Part shown: in pieces, positions 1-10,000 of the stretch
Layout of the letters: the number at the start of each line of letters is the position of its first letter
Position numbering within the stretch: the first letter of the stretch is position 1
Assembly (NCBI GenBank): GCA_002308215.1
Contig: DBVO01000023.1
Location: forward strand, 40,754 to 73,309
Direction of reading: 5' to 3'
DNA length: 32,556 nucleotides
Origin: Christensenella sp. UBA1262
GTDB taxonomy: Bacteria; Bacillota; Clostridia; Christensenellales; CAG-917
Notes under the pieces: generated by a model
What the model saw: the letters and a program-made list of their open reading frames with translations, nothing else
What the model was told of the DNA's origin: nothing
Databases searched by the model: none
Made by a program: the position numbers and the translations under genes

Positions 1-1
1 G

Positions 2-43
2 ATATTTAAACTGCCTGTTATGAAAATTAAAGCAATCTACTAG
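2..43 (+). CDS. possible 3' end of an upstream gene (13 codons)
   Basis: An open frame enters from the left edge and ends at TAG 41-43, reading IFKLPVMKIKAIY. It lies 22 nt before the next start, as a preceding operon gene would. With only 13 codons visible no family can be assigned, and the other frames of this stretch close early. It may be chance. Confidence 0.2.
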   Translation: MFKLPVMKIKAIY

Positions 44-54
44 CATGCATACTT

Positions 55-60
55 AAGGTG
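55..60 (+). promoter_or_regulatory. ribosome binding site deciding a TTG start
   Basis: AAGGTG lies five bases before TTG at 66. An in-frame TAA at 54-56 closes the frame upstream and no ATG precedes the conserved N-terminal motif, so TTG is the only reasonable start for the GH127-like gene. Confidence 0.6.
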
Positions 61-65
61 TAAAA

Positions 66-2015
66 TTGGCAAAATCTATTGACAAAAATTTGAGAAAATT
101 ACCATTAGGTGCTATTCGCCCAGAGGGTTGGCTCCAAAGCCAAATGTCTCTTGTATGCTCTTTGCAAAAGAGACTGGGAGCATTGTCAGGTCTTGTCAAA
201 AATGGCGAATGGGAAACCGGAGAATTTTTGCCTCGCTATTTACGCGGATTAGTGCTTTTAGCAGCATGCTTAGATGACAAAAATCTTAAAGATAAAGCGC
301 AGAGTTTATTAACCCCAATTCTTTTCTCTGCAAATGAGGGTGGTGATTTTGGCCCAAAACAAACAAGATCACTTACGCCAAAGATTGAGGCAATCAAAGC
401 TTTATTGACTTACTATGAGTATACTGGTGATGAAAGGATCCTTCCTTTCTTAAAGAAGTATTTCAAAAACCAATTCAACACTTACGCTGTTTCTCCTTGC
501 TGGTTTAATTCTCGTGCCAGATTGTTAGAAGAAATTATGGCAATAGAGGCAGTGTATCGTGAAACAGACCTTGAATGGCTACAAGACCTTGGCGAGAAAT
601 TAAGAGACACGAGCAATGATTGGTTTAAACTTGCTGGTAAGTTCCCATATAAAAAGCCTTATGGCAAATATGTTAGTGCTAGTTCATTAAAACGCACCCT
701 CAAAAAGGTTGCAACGTATGAGCCATATGACCTTCCACCAAGAGCTAAACCATATAGCCATGAGCTTGTAGAAGCAGAATGGCATAAAAAGGCGCATCAA
801 GTAGCAATAGAAACTGATAGTGTAAATCTTGCCAAAGCAGTAAAGTACCCAGCAGTATATGGTAGATTTGTAGGCGATGATGAATTAAAGAACCTTTCGG
901 TTAAAATGGTTGCATCGCTCATGCGCTATCATGGCACGCCTATGGGCATGTTTGCGTGTGCGCCTAGATTAGGGTTATCTTCATCTACAGCTGGCATTGA
1001 TGTGCTTGCATCGGTAGAAATGATTGAATCACTTGTTGAAGTTGTTAAAGAAACAGGTGATTATGGACTCATGGATATTATTGAACGCATAGTGTTCAAT
1101 GTTATACCGGCAGCATGTTTTGATGATTGTTCTGCGGTTCAAGATTTAGTGCTTGTAAATCAAGTGGAAGCATCTAATCAAAGAAAACTTCCTGGAGCAG
1201 AAGAGGACAATGCATATTATACAAAGCGCATGACCCGTGGGGCAGTGGCATTGTTGTCCGCATATCCGTTATATTTGCAAACTGCGTGCATGATTAAGAA
1301 TGAAGAAATAAACTTCTTGACTTATGCTCCATGCAAAATGGATATTTTAGTCGCGGGATGTAGAATGACTATATCGGAGCGCACTGGCTATCCATTTAGA
1401 AACACAGTAGCATTTAAAGTTGAGCATGTAGATGGAGAACCGGAAGTTAGAATTAACTTCCGTGCACCAAGAAATACTACAATTCGCCTCATTTCTGGCG
1501 GCCAAGTGGTTGCTAGTGGTACAAAACAGATATCAGTTAAATGTGTGCTAAAAACAGGCAGCACATTTATGATCAAATTAGATATCCCGCTTGTAGCAGA
1601 AGAAACCAACAAGGGATTTGAAAGCTTATATAAAGGCAACCTTCTTATGAGCGAAAAAGTGCCAGCTGATATTAAAGTTACGGCAGAAGATAGACGAGTA
1701 TTCTATATCAACTTTACAAAGCGTTGGTCTATTGCCCCTATTCTTTCTAGAAAGAATAACGGTGGAGTAAGAACGCTTTTTGAGCCGGAAAGAACGGTAG
1801 TACATGAAATAGGAGAACGGCCATTTTCATTTGATAATCCGCCGTTTGAATTGCTTATTAGATCAAAGAATGTTGCAAACTGGGAATTTGATGTTAATGG
1901 TTTTGCAGAAGCTCCAAAAAAACCAAGCTATTCGGAAGAGAGTTTGGAGAGAACCTATATCCCTTGCGGATGTACGCTGCTAAGAATTTCTGAATTCCCA
2001 AAATTCTTAAAATAG
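66..2015 (+). CDS. GH127/DUF1680-like protein (beta-L-arabinofuranosidase family), probably with degenerate active site
   Basis: A 649-residue protein without a signal peptide, so probably cytoplasmic. The N-terminal GAIRPEGWLQSQ (residues 15-26) is the family hallmark, followed by an (alpha/alpha)-barrel-like helical region and, from about residue 430, a beta-rich C-terminal part. ERIVFNVIPAA (340-350) and VNQVE (364-368) match the DUF1680 subfamily whose members normally read 'LERIAFNALPA...NQV'. Active GH127 enzymes use a zinc-bound Cys nucleophile, with an E-x-C motif and a Cys-Cys pair. Here the aligned positions read D-V-L (312-314) and R-M-T (388-390), so the zinc ligands and nucleophile seem absent, although Glu318 is kept. 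Family membership is fairly secure. Arabinofuranosidase activity is doubtful, and a binding role or altered chemistry is possible. The stop is followed 11 nt later by the PH-domain gene, so the two are probably co-transcribed. Confidence 0.8.
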   Translation: MAKSIDKNLRKLPLGAIRPEGWLQSQMSLVCSLQKRLGALSGLVKNGEWETGEFLPRYLRGLVLLAACLDDKNLKDKAQSLLTPILFSANEGGDFGPKQTRSLTPKIEAIKALLTYYEYTGDERILPFLKKYFKNQFNTYAVSPCWFNSRARLLEEIMAIEAVYRETDLEWLQDLGEKLRDTSNDWFKLAGKFPYKKPYGKYVSASSLKRTLKKVATYEPYDLPPRAKPYSHELVEAEWHKKAHQVAIETDSVNLAKAVKYPAVYGRFVGDDELKNLSVKMVASLMRYHGTPMGMFACAPRLGLSSSTAGIDVLASVEMIESLVEVVKETGDYGLMDIIERIVFNVIPAACFDDCSAVQDLVLVNQVEASNQRKLPGAEEDNAYYTKRMTRGAVALLSAYPLYLQTACMIKNEEINFLTYAPCKMDILVAGCRMTISERTGYPFRNTVAFKVEHVDGEPEVRINFRAPRNTTIRLISGGQVVASGTKQISVKCVLKTGSTFMIKLDIPLVAEETNKGFESLYKGNLLMSEKVPADIKVTAEDRRVFYINFTKRWSIAPILSRKNNGGVRTLFEPERTVVHEIGERPFSFDNPPFELLIRSKNVANWEFDVNGFAEAPKKPSYSEESLERTYIPCGCTLLRISEFPKFLK

Positions 2016-2026
2016 AGGAAAATGCT

Positions 2027-2596
2027 ATGAAAACTCTTGAAAGAAAATATTCTAAATCCGAAAGAATTGTCGCAAAAGCCAAGTTTTCAGCTTGGGTATT
2101 TTTGAGGCAGGTTATTATCGCGCTTATCCTAGGCGGAATTATTGCTGTGCTTTGGATTTTTGGTGCCAAAATCATAGGTTTTATCAATGACAAGCTCAAT
2201 CAGCATATCGCTCTTGCAACGTATATCAAGGGTCTAAAATGGGCCATTCTTGGTTCGGCAGGATTTGTTCTATTCCTAGTAGTAATTCAAGCAATTTCTT
2301 TGTATAGCAAAGAACTCATTGTTACAGAGGACAAAGTAGTTTTGCGTTATGGAGTTTTTGATGTTCAAAATGCGATTATTCCATTGAGCGAAATAAGAAT
2401 AGTCGAGAGCAAACATCGTTTATTCCAAAGAATTGGGCATACTGGGGATATAAGCATAATATCAGATGCAGAAAAGCCATACATGCTAAAAGGTGTTGTT
2501 GCTGCGGATAGACTTGCAAGAAGAATCATGAAACAAGTCAACTACAACAAGAAGAATGCAGAGAGAAAAATGCGCATAGTTTTAGCGGCACAATAA
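2027..2596 (+). CDS. PH domain-containing membrane protein (bPH_2/DUF304, YdbS-like)
   Basis: A 189-residue protein with two predicted membrane helices (about residues 25-52 and 71-93), then a bacterial PH domain (about 95-170). The family pattern is seen in ELIVTEDKVVLRYGVFD (96-112), the strand IIPLSEIRIVES (117-128) and RLFQRIGHTGDISI (131-144). A basic N-terminus and a basic tail suggest the PH domain faces the cytoplasm. Proteins of this family sit in the membrane of many Bacillota and their ligand is unknown. The start has an AGAGGA site (2014-2019) overlapping the TAG of the upstream gene, which points to a two-gene operon. An intrinsic terminator follows directly. Confidence 0.85.
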   Translation: MKTLERKYSKSERIVAKAKFSAWVFLRQVIIALILGGIIAVLWIFGAKIIGFINDKLNQHIALATYIKGLKWAILGSAGFVLFLVVIQAISLYSKELIVTEDKVVLRYGVFDVQNAIIPLSEIRIVESKHRLFQRIGHTGDISIISDAEKPYMLKGVVAADRLARRIMKQVNYNKKNAERKMRIVLAAQ

Positions 2597-2612
2597 TTAG
2601 AAAATTGACAAT

Positions 2613-2646
2613 AAAAAAAGCACGCTCTGCGTGCTTTTTATTTTTT
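2613..2646. terminator. bidirectional intrinsic terminator
   Basis: The stem GCACGC/GCGTGC (2620-2625 with 2629-2634) has a TCT loop. It is preceded by seven A and followed by TTTTT-A-TTTTTT. It can stop the GH127/PH operon on the plus strand and the convergent acyltransferase-like gene, which ends at 2651, on the minus strand. Confidence 0.9.
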
Positions 2647-2650
2647 ACAA

Positions 2651-3625
2651 TCAAATTCCCCAACTTCCAGTTATTCCGAAAGTCACTAACTCTAAAATAC
2701 CAGCTAAAATAAGGATATGACCCAAATAGAAATACAAAGCATATCTTCCTACAAAACTAAATGGGATATGCCATTTCCCGTCTAATTTAGGGAGCAATGA
2801 CCTGCGTTCTTTATAAAGAAGAGGCCCAAGTATAACACCTGCAAAAAAGAATGCAGTATATGGTATTAAAGTGAATAAATCTCCAGGAGATATCTCACCT
2901 TGAGAATAGAATTCAGTGTAATTACCGTGAATGTCTTTAGGTGGGAAAACTATTCCAAATACTTTAGGGGTGTTGGCAGGTGGAGTGTAGAAGAAGTATA
3001 AACACACCGTGACTATTATTATAGCGAGACTAATGCCTGCAATAATCCACTTTTGGTACTTAGTTTTTTTAGTTGCAAGTGCAAGTATTGCATACAAAAG
3101 TATGCAAAATGCAAGAAAATGAAGAACACCAAATGATACAAATACACTTCCTGCGTGTAACACTTCTGTGTCTTCAAATATAAGTGTTTGTGCCGCATAT
3201 GTTGCGAGAGAATAGATAAGTGCAACTGCGGCAAGTAGTGCGCCACGCTTAAGATTTGATCTTGAGAAAGTACAAGATATTCCAGATATTGAGAAGAAAA
3301 TAAACAATACGATTGGATGTATAATTCGCCTTGCTAAACTTTCAAAAAACCAAAAATAGCAAAATCTTGAAAACGCATCCCACAATTCAAAGTCATAGCC
3401 ATACCAATTAGGCGCAAAGAAGCCACCTATTAGCATTGCGAGATGGTCTAGAACCATAAGATAAACACAAAATCCGCGCAAGAAATCTACTTCCCAAATG
3501 CGCGGTTTTTTAAGTTTTTGTGGGGCTGAAACTTCCTCAAAATCATCCGTATTTTGAGGTTCTAATTGGGTATTTTCGGTGTCTGTTTCAGGCTCATTTA
3601 TGGTTATTTGTTCATCTTGTTCCAT
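2651..3625 (-). CDS. DUF1624 / HGSNAT-type membrane acyltransferase-like protein
   Basis: A 324-residue multi-spanning membrane protein. Residues 1-41 are acidic and probably disordered. Then RIWEVDFLRGF and MVLDHLAM (42-64) give the DUF1624 signature D-x-x-R-G...D-H (Asp47, Arg50, Gly51, Asp60, His61). About seven hydrophobic helices follow, the last one containing GRYALYFYLGHILIL. The family is related to lysosomal heparan-alpha-glucosaminide N-acetyltransferase, which moves an acetyl group across a membrane onto a sugar. In bacteria the acceptor is usually unknown, with cell-envelope polysaccharide a plausible guess. It is transcribed alone, divergently from the giant lipoprotein gene, and ends with TGA at the shared terminator. 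The only possible start, ATG at 3625, has no Shine-Dalgarno sequence. Confidence 0.85.
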   Translation of the reverse strand: MEQDEQITINEPETDTENTQLEPQNTDDFEEVSAPQKLKKPRIWEVDFLRGFCVYLMVLDHLAMLIGGFFAPNWYGYDFELWDAFSRFCYFWFFESLARRIIHPIVLFIFFSISGISCTFSRSNLKRGALLAAVALIYSLATYAAQTLIFEDTEVLHAGSVFVSFGVLHFLAFCILLYAILALATKKTKYQKWIIAGISLAIIIVTVCLYFFYTPPANTPKVFGIVFPPKDIHGNYTEFYSQGEISPGDLFTLIPYTAFFFAGVILGPLLYKERRSLLPKLDGKWHIPFSFVGRYALYFYLGHILILAGILELVTFGITGSWGI

Positions 3626-3631
3626 GGCTAA

Positions 3632-3660
3632 ATGTTAGCATGTTAAACGTTGTATGTCAA
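3632..3660 (-). promoter_or_regulatory. promoter of the DUF1624 gene, predicting a leaderless mRNA
   Basis: On the minus strand, TTGACA (3660-3655), a 17-base spacer, then TAACAT (3637-3632) preceded by TGC form an extended -10 sigma-A promoter. Only six bases (TTAGCC) separate the -10 box from ATG at 3625, so transcription should begin at or next to the start codon. The -35 overlaps ACGTTGTATG (3647-3656), which resembles repeats near the giant gene's promoter. Confidence 0.7.
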
Positions 3661-3761
3661 ACGCAAAATCATTGCTTTTTGTTGACTTGTATAAAACATT
3701 AAAAATTCTAAAAAAATTTTAAAATAAGCAAAGCTTATAAACCTCTCAAAATCGCCATTTT

Positions 3762-3777
3762 CCACAATAGATTGTGG
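3762..3777. promoter_or_regulatory. perfect 16-bp palindrome, candidate operator
   Basis: CCACAATAGATTGTGG consists of two perfect 7-bp arms around AG, extended outward by TTTT on the left and (after one C) AAAAA on the right. A two-base centre suits a dimeric DNA-binding protein better than an RNA hairpin. It lies 57 bp upstream of the -35 of the giant gene and about 100 bp from that of the divergent DUF1624 gene, so it could serve either. No regulator gene is nearby. Confidence 0.55.
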
Positions 3778-3792
3778 CAAAAACAACACATG

Positions 3793-3910
3793 TACGCTAT
3801 ACGTTGTGTATGCGCGATTGCGAAAGTTAAGTATTGACTTTTTGCATTAGAGTGCTATAATTATTATGTGTAATAATCTGCACATACGCGCATAATACGT
3901 GTGTATATGC
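3793..3910. repeat. pair of related direct repeats flanking the giant gene's promoter
   Basis: Copy 1 (3793-3814) has the core ATACGTTGTGTATG and copy 2 (3885-3910) the core ATACGTGTGTATATG. They bracket the -35/-10 of the lipoprotein gene about 92 bp apart. A shorter relative, ACGTTGTATG (3647-3656), overlaps the -35 of the divergent gene. This arrangement would suit a repressor binding across both promoters. The match is imperfect and was judged by eye. Confidence 0.35.
3834..3861 (+). promoter_or_regulatory. strong sigma-A promoter of the giant lipoprotein gene
   Basis: TTGACT (3834-3839), a 16-base spacer and a perfect TATAAT (3856-3861) preceded by TGC make an extended -10 promoter. The start point should be near 3868, giving a leader of about 55 nt that contains the second direct repeat and the GGAGG site (3913-3917). 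Confidence 0.8.
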
Positions 3911-3922
3911 TTGGAGGAGATT

Positions 3923-4000
3923 ATGAAAAAGCAAAAATTATTGCCAATTATCTTGCTGCTAGTACTGGTAGTCATTGCAGTCATCAGTCTTGCAGCATGT
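3923..4000 (+). other. lipoprotein signal peptide and lipobox
   Basis: The basic n-region MKKQK, a hydrophobic core of about 17 residues, and L-A-A-C with Cys26 encoded by TGT 3998-4000 form a type II signal peptide. The following NPSSRQSSGG stretch is a flexible tether. Asn at +2 and Pro at +3 do not suggest any special sorting in a monoderm cell. Confidence 0.92.
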
Positions 4001-7000
4001 AACCCGTCCTCTCGTCAGAGCAGTGGCGGGCGTCAAGTTATTGACAAGCCTGATACGCCTGTCAATCCTACTGACGATGATGATATTGCGAACGAGAATT
4101 ATATTGGTTCGCAAGAAGCGTGGAGATTGTTGAAGGATTCAGCACTTGCTGCTTCAGCACAAGGTAAAGATGCTAGATACCTCAACTTCGACACATCGGT
4201 CAATTTTGGTTTTGCCAAAGACGTGTATAATGCTCAATACGTTCTTCGTATAGCAGGCAGCATTGACACGCAATATGACAGAACACAAGGTGACTCATCT
4301 AAGCTTCTCATTGAACTCAACCGTACGACAACAAACGTGTTGCCTGATGGAACGGTTGAAATAGTAGCAGATTCAACGGGTCCAGTTCTCAGCCTCTACT
4401 ATGTAAATGAGCAGATAGTCATTGACCTTGGTGGTTTGTCAAAAGGCGCGCACGCGGTTAAGACAAGTGACATTGACCTTACAGACCTCATCGCAAAACT
4501 TGATGGCATCATTGAGAGAATAGGTATCTCAGATCTTCTTTGGGATAAGATCTTTGGTTTGAACATTGGTACAGTGCTCAAAGAGCTTGCCCATATGGAT
4601 TTGGTCAACGTGACACTTGAAGACCTCATCGTCAACTTCTTGTTTGGTGCAAACAAGAGTCGTCTTGTTGATTTGGGCGAAGGACGTCAACAACTTCAAA
4701 TTCCTTGTGATCTTTCATTGATTGCAAGTTTGTTGCCACTTGTTCAAGGCCTCATTCCAGAAGATATATTTGATCTTATTGACAGAGTTCTCGGAATTGA
4801 TCTGAGAAAGATTAGTGCACTCAGCGGTATGGCACTCTACCTCCAAGCAGAAATTACCGATGATAAGCTCACAGGCTTAAGTGCAGATATTGATGTAAAC
4901 CTTAACTCCTTCGGCAGAGATGAAGTCATTAAGAGATATGGCTTATTCCAAAATGACATTGGCATCAACCTCGGTTATACTAGCGCATCATTTAGCAGTG
5001 CTCCAGACATCGATGTTGAAGCAGTCATTAATAATAAGTATTCAGAAGGCCTTGCAAATATTGAGGAATACTCCATCCTCACTCTTGATGCAAGGGTAGA
5101 TATTAACATTAACGCAATTACAAAGACAGTCACGATCGATAATATCGTTGGCTCTTTTGGCAATTTAATTACAAATCTTCTTACAAAGTATTTGGGCGAA
5201 GATATGTACAACAGTCTCCTCCCACTTTTCGCAAAAGAAATAGACTTTAATAGAGGCACATTCAGCTTGTCATTTGTATTGCAGGGCTCTATTAACACGC
5301 GCGATAATGCTAAGACAGAAATCATAGCAGAACTACGTTCTGAAGATGGTTCTACAGCTCTTGGCATCTACTACATTGGCTCCAAGAAAGCTGTTTATAT
5401 TGACGCAAGCCATCTTCTAACAGGTGTTAAAGAAGAAGATTCTTTGGGCAATATCAGCTTTGCTGGTGCAAAATTGAAGATTGAAAACATAGACCTCAAT
5501 GCAATTATTGATAGTTTGTTTGATAAATTAGGAAACACAATTATTGATGCAATCAATAACATTTCTATTTTCCAAAATACAAAGAACGAATTAGAGGGTG
5601 CTATTGCAAATAATACAATCATTATCCCACACAATGCTATTTCATCTGCGGATGATGAACAAAAGGTTGATACAATGGCTCTCATTAATATGATTCTTGA
5701 TTGTATTGATATTGAAATGGATGGCAATATCTTTAATATTACTGATATTAAGGTTGCTCTTACGAAAGATGTTATTGATGCAATTCTCGGGCTTGTCCTT
5801 ACAGGGGATAACGCAGGAATTAAGATACCAATTACAAATATTGATCTTGTTTTCGCAAACCAAGGCGTTACTAAGGTAAAAACATTTGGATTCGATCTTG
5901 GTCTTGGCGTTACAGAACCACTCGTTTCTCTTGACCTTACAGGTCAAATCCAATTTGGTAGTATTATAGACAAGGAAACCTTCTCTAGAAAGATTGGCGA
6001 TGTCATCTATGATGACGCAAGCTATATCGGTATTATGGAAGATGGTACACTTGATATATCCAAGTTCAATATCTCACTTAGCACAGGTTTAACACTTGAT
6101 TTGCAAACACTTGAAGGAAAGATTGGCGAAATTGACATTGATCTTGGACATCTTGGCATTGCAGATGACTTCCTCGCAGGCATGTATGCAAACATTTTGC
6201 TTACACTCGGAAACATCCAAGGCGGTCTTGTGGTTAACCTTGATGCAAGTATTGATTTGTCAACTGGTCTCACTCTTGACACTCTCCTTAATTCTCAAAT
6301 TAGACTCACAATCAATAAAGCAACAAATGGCGAACAAGTAGTTTATATTTGTTTGTCTGATGGTTATATCTACATTGACTTGTCAGTCTTGATGCTTGGC
6401 GTACAAAAGGTTAAGGTCAAAGTGTCAGACATCATGAATCTCGTCGGACAATTTACAGGCGAGAGTTCATCTGATGCTCTTGCGGCTGATGATGAGGGCG
6501 GACTCCTTGGTGGCATTGATCTTGGTAATATTGATATTATCGGACTTATCGCAACTTCTCTTGGTAAGATTAAAGTTACAGATGGATTTATCGAAATTGG
6601 TCTCGCAGCAGGTCTTATTGATAAACTTTTGTCAATGATCGGCCTTACTGGTATTGATATTAAATTTGAAAAAGCAGAAGCTGATGGTGGTATTCGTCTT
6701 GCTGTACCAGACAGCCTTGATCTTGATGATTTGCAACTCGAGATTTGGCTTGCTGTAGGTAGCAACATGGACTTCACAGTTTCTCTTGATGGTTTCAAGG
6801 TTGGTCTTGTAGATGTTCCACTTGGCCCAGCAAATCCAGATGAATTTACAGATGTTTTAGATGCTCCATATGTCTCTCTTGATCTAGGTCTTGGTTTTGA
6901 CTTCTATGGTGATGAAGGAACATCAATCTTTGAACTTGGCGATGATAACAATGTCGCACTTGTTCCATTTACATTCAATGACCCAATGACTTTCAACTAT

Positions 7001-10000
7001 AAGTTGAGGGTAGCAGGCGATCTTGACTTAACACCAGTTCTTGACTATTTGTTTGGTGCAACATCAATTAACACAAACGATAACACCAGTGAACTTCTTA
7101 TTGAAATCTCTGGTTCTAAGTTTGGCGGCAACGAAAAAGTGTTGCTCGGCTTGTACTATACTGGTGGTACACTTTATATTGATGCAGAGAACTTTGGTAT
7201 AACCAAAGTTTCAACTGATATTGACTTGTATGAACTCATTCTTAATTTGTTGATGAAAGACGTCAACATAAAAATTAACGATGTTGGGCATACGGTTGCA
7301 GAAGCACTTGCAGCAGGCGACGAAGAAGATCAAGCGGCTGCAAGACGTGAAATCTTCTTTGAAGTGCTTACATTTATCCAATCAGATTATGCAAAGGTTG
7401 AAGTAACAAGGGGTATTACAGAGGCAATCTTTGAAATCTTTGGTATTGATACAAATAACGCAATTGCATATCTCAACTTTGCATGGGATAAATTTGAAGA
7501 ACATAATCATAGAAGCTTTGAATTTACAGGTGCAATTTATAATGAAAATGCACAATATGTTGGCGCTGCAACAATTTATGCAGATGATGATTTAAGCGTC
7601 AAGATTGTTAACGCACTTGAAGGTCTCTATATTAAACATAATGTATATGACAGAGATGACAATCTTGTTGTTGATGATAATGGTTTGCCAAAGGTATTTG
7701 CACTTTCAGAATATGTTCTAGCAAGCAATGTACATGGTGGATTTGATGAAATTGATTTGTTCAATTCCAGCAAAGATATTGTACTCCCAAGTATTTTCGT
7801 AGAGTTGAAGGGTACAATTTCACTTGGCGCAGCTGCAGGTAACGACGAATGGACTATAGGCGAATGGATTGCAAACTTCTTGGATGCAGAAGATAATCCT
7901 GCACTTTATACCTTCATCGGCGATTTGTTGCTCCAATACAATATTCCTTCAGATGTTGCTAGAGATTTTGGATTCCGTATCGCATTAAAGGCAAGACTTA
8001 ATCCAGAAGTTCCTATTAACCTTACAGCAAACATTAAATATGTAGAATTAACTCAAGATAACCCTTCATATACTGAAGTTTATAAACTCGTTAGAAACGA
8101 GTTCAAACTCTTGTCTGATGAAGAAAGAGCATCATTTGATGGCAAGATGTATGTTAAAGAATACTTGCCAGAGGGCATTCCTCTTGAGGAACTCAAGAGT
8201 CTCGAAGGTCTTGAAGGTGATGTAAAGGTTTATGTTAAAGTTGGCGATAATTTCAGAAAAGTTGATCCAACAAGAGTAGCAGATGGAACAAAGATGTATG
8301 TTGCAAAGAATTTGTTTGATTTAACATATATCCTTTCACACTCCGATCTCGCTATTGAAATTTACAATAAGCATATTGATTTAGTCGATGCTATGACTTC
8401 TCAAACTGAAAAGAATGCTGCAACAATCCTCGCATTGCGTCTTGTCGCTAGCGAGAATGGTTTGAGCACGCTTTATCTTGACTTCAGAGATGATTTCCAT
8501 ATGGCAATCGACAATTTGAATCTCGGAGAACTTTTGGGCAGTTTGCTTTCACTCGTTGGAAACGATGAAAAGAAAGATAATAATGCTACATCATCAGCAC
8601 TCCTTGATAACTTTGATACATCAGATTTGCTCGGAACAATTAAGGGCATTTTAGCAGGTGTTATTTATAGCATTAACGCAGACAAACAAGGCTTCAAGAT
8701 TAACTTCGCTGAGGGTCTTGTGACAATGCTTGTTAATATGCTTGCAGGAAAACAAATCCCAGCAGATCAATTTATTAAACTTAACACAGAAACAAGCTTC
8801 TTTGAGTTCTATTGGAAGTATGCACTTAATTTGAGTCTTGGGATTGATCCTCTCAAATTTGCAATTGGCTTGTCTCAATTGAAGCTTGAACTTGGCGGAA
8901 GCGCAAGCATATTACCAGATGATTTCAACAAGTCTAATTACATGACAATTGACCAATTAGACGAATTCTCCGTCAATATGGCACTTAATGTAGACTTGGT
9001 AGTAAAGAAACAACCAGAACAAATTCGCATTGAAAAGTATCTGGATGTTCTTATTGCAGATCTTGGATTGAAACTTGGTATTGATTTCCCTAAAGACCAT
9101 GACATTACTTATGGTATTGGTTTGACGCTCGGCGCAAATCTTGCCCTTAACAATGCAGAGAACACTAAGATTGTTCTTGAACTTTTGAACACAGTTGAAG
9201 ATGAGATTATAGCAGGCTTCTATATCAAAGGTTCTGAATTGTATATTGATATGGGCAAATTGTCTAAACAAGCAATTTATGTAAACAACACAGATCTTGC
9301 TGATCGTATCTGCGCATTTATTGTCGAACTTATGGGTAGAATAGGTGAGGATGCAGATGCTGTAACATCTGCTGATACAGATCCAGCGCAAGAACTTGAA
9401 ATCATGCTTAACATTGCAAATGGTAAGCTCGGATTGCTTGTTACTGAAAATGTTATCCTTGGTCTCATTGCAGCTCTTGCTGGTAATGATGAGATTGCAA
9501 ATGGTAAATCTATCACAGAAATCATTTCAGAATTTGGTCTTGATCTTTCTCTTAGCGCAGATATGGGCCTTGACCCAGTTGAGATTAACGTTGATCTTGA
9601 CAGTAGTTTGATTGAGCTTGGCATCAGAGTAGAAGATGTAGGTATTGCAACAGGTTCACACAACGCAACAAGTGATACAATTGCTGCAAAACTTGAAGCT
9701 GCAATTACTCGTCAAGACTATGTCTTGCTTACAGATGAAGAGAAGGCTGCTATTGGGGCTGATGCAACCAAGAGATATAACTATGATAGCGGTACAAATA
9801 GTTATGTAAACGATCCATATGGTGATTATCAACTAAAGGATCATTTCAAACAACAAGCAGATACTCACGTTATTACACTTGATCTTGGCATCATTGTTGA
9901 CTATAGCGCATGTGCAACATATGCTCTTGTTGATGAAACAACACTTGCAAATTACCCACTTAACGAAAGATATTCTAAGAATGTACATGATGGCAGATTT

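Noticed and set aside
3899..3922. GTG at 3899 as start of the giant gene
   Set aside because: No ribosome site precedes it and it would put MCICLEEI before the signal peptide. GGAGG at 3913-3917 points to ATG 3923.
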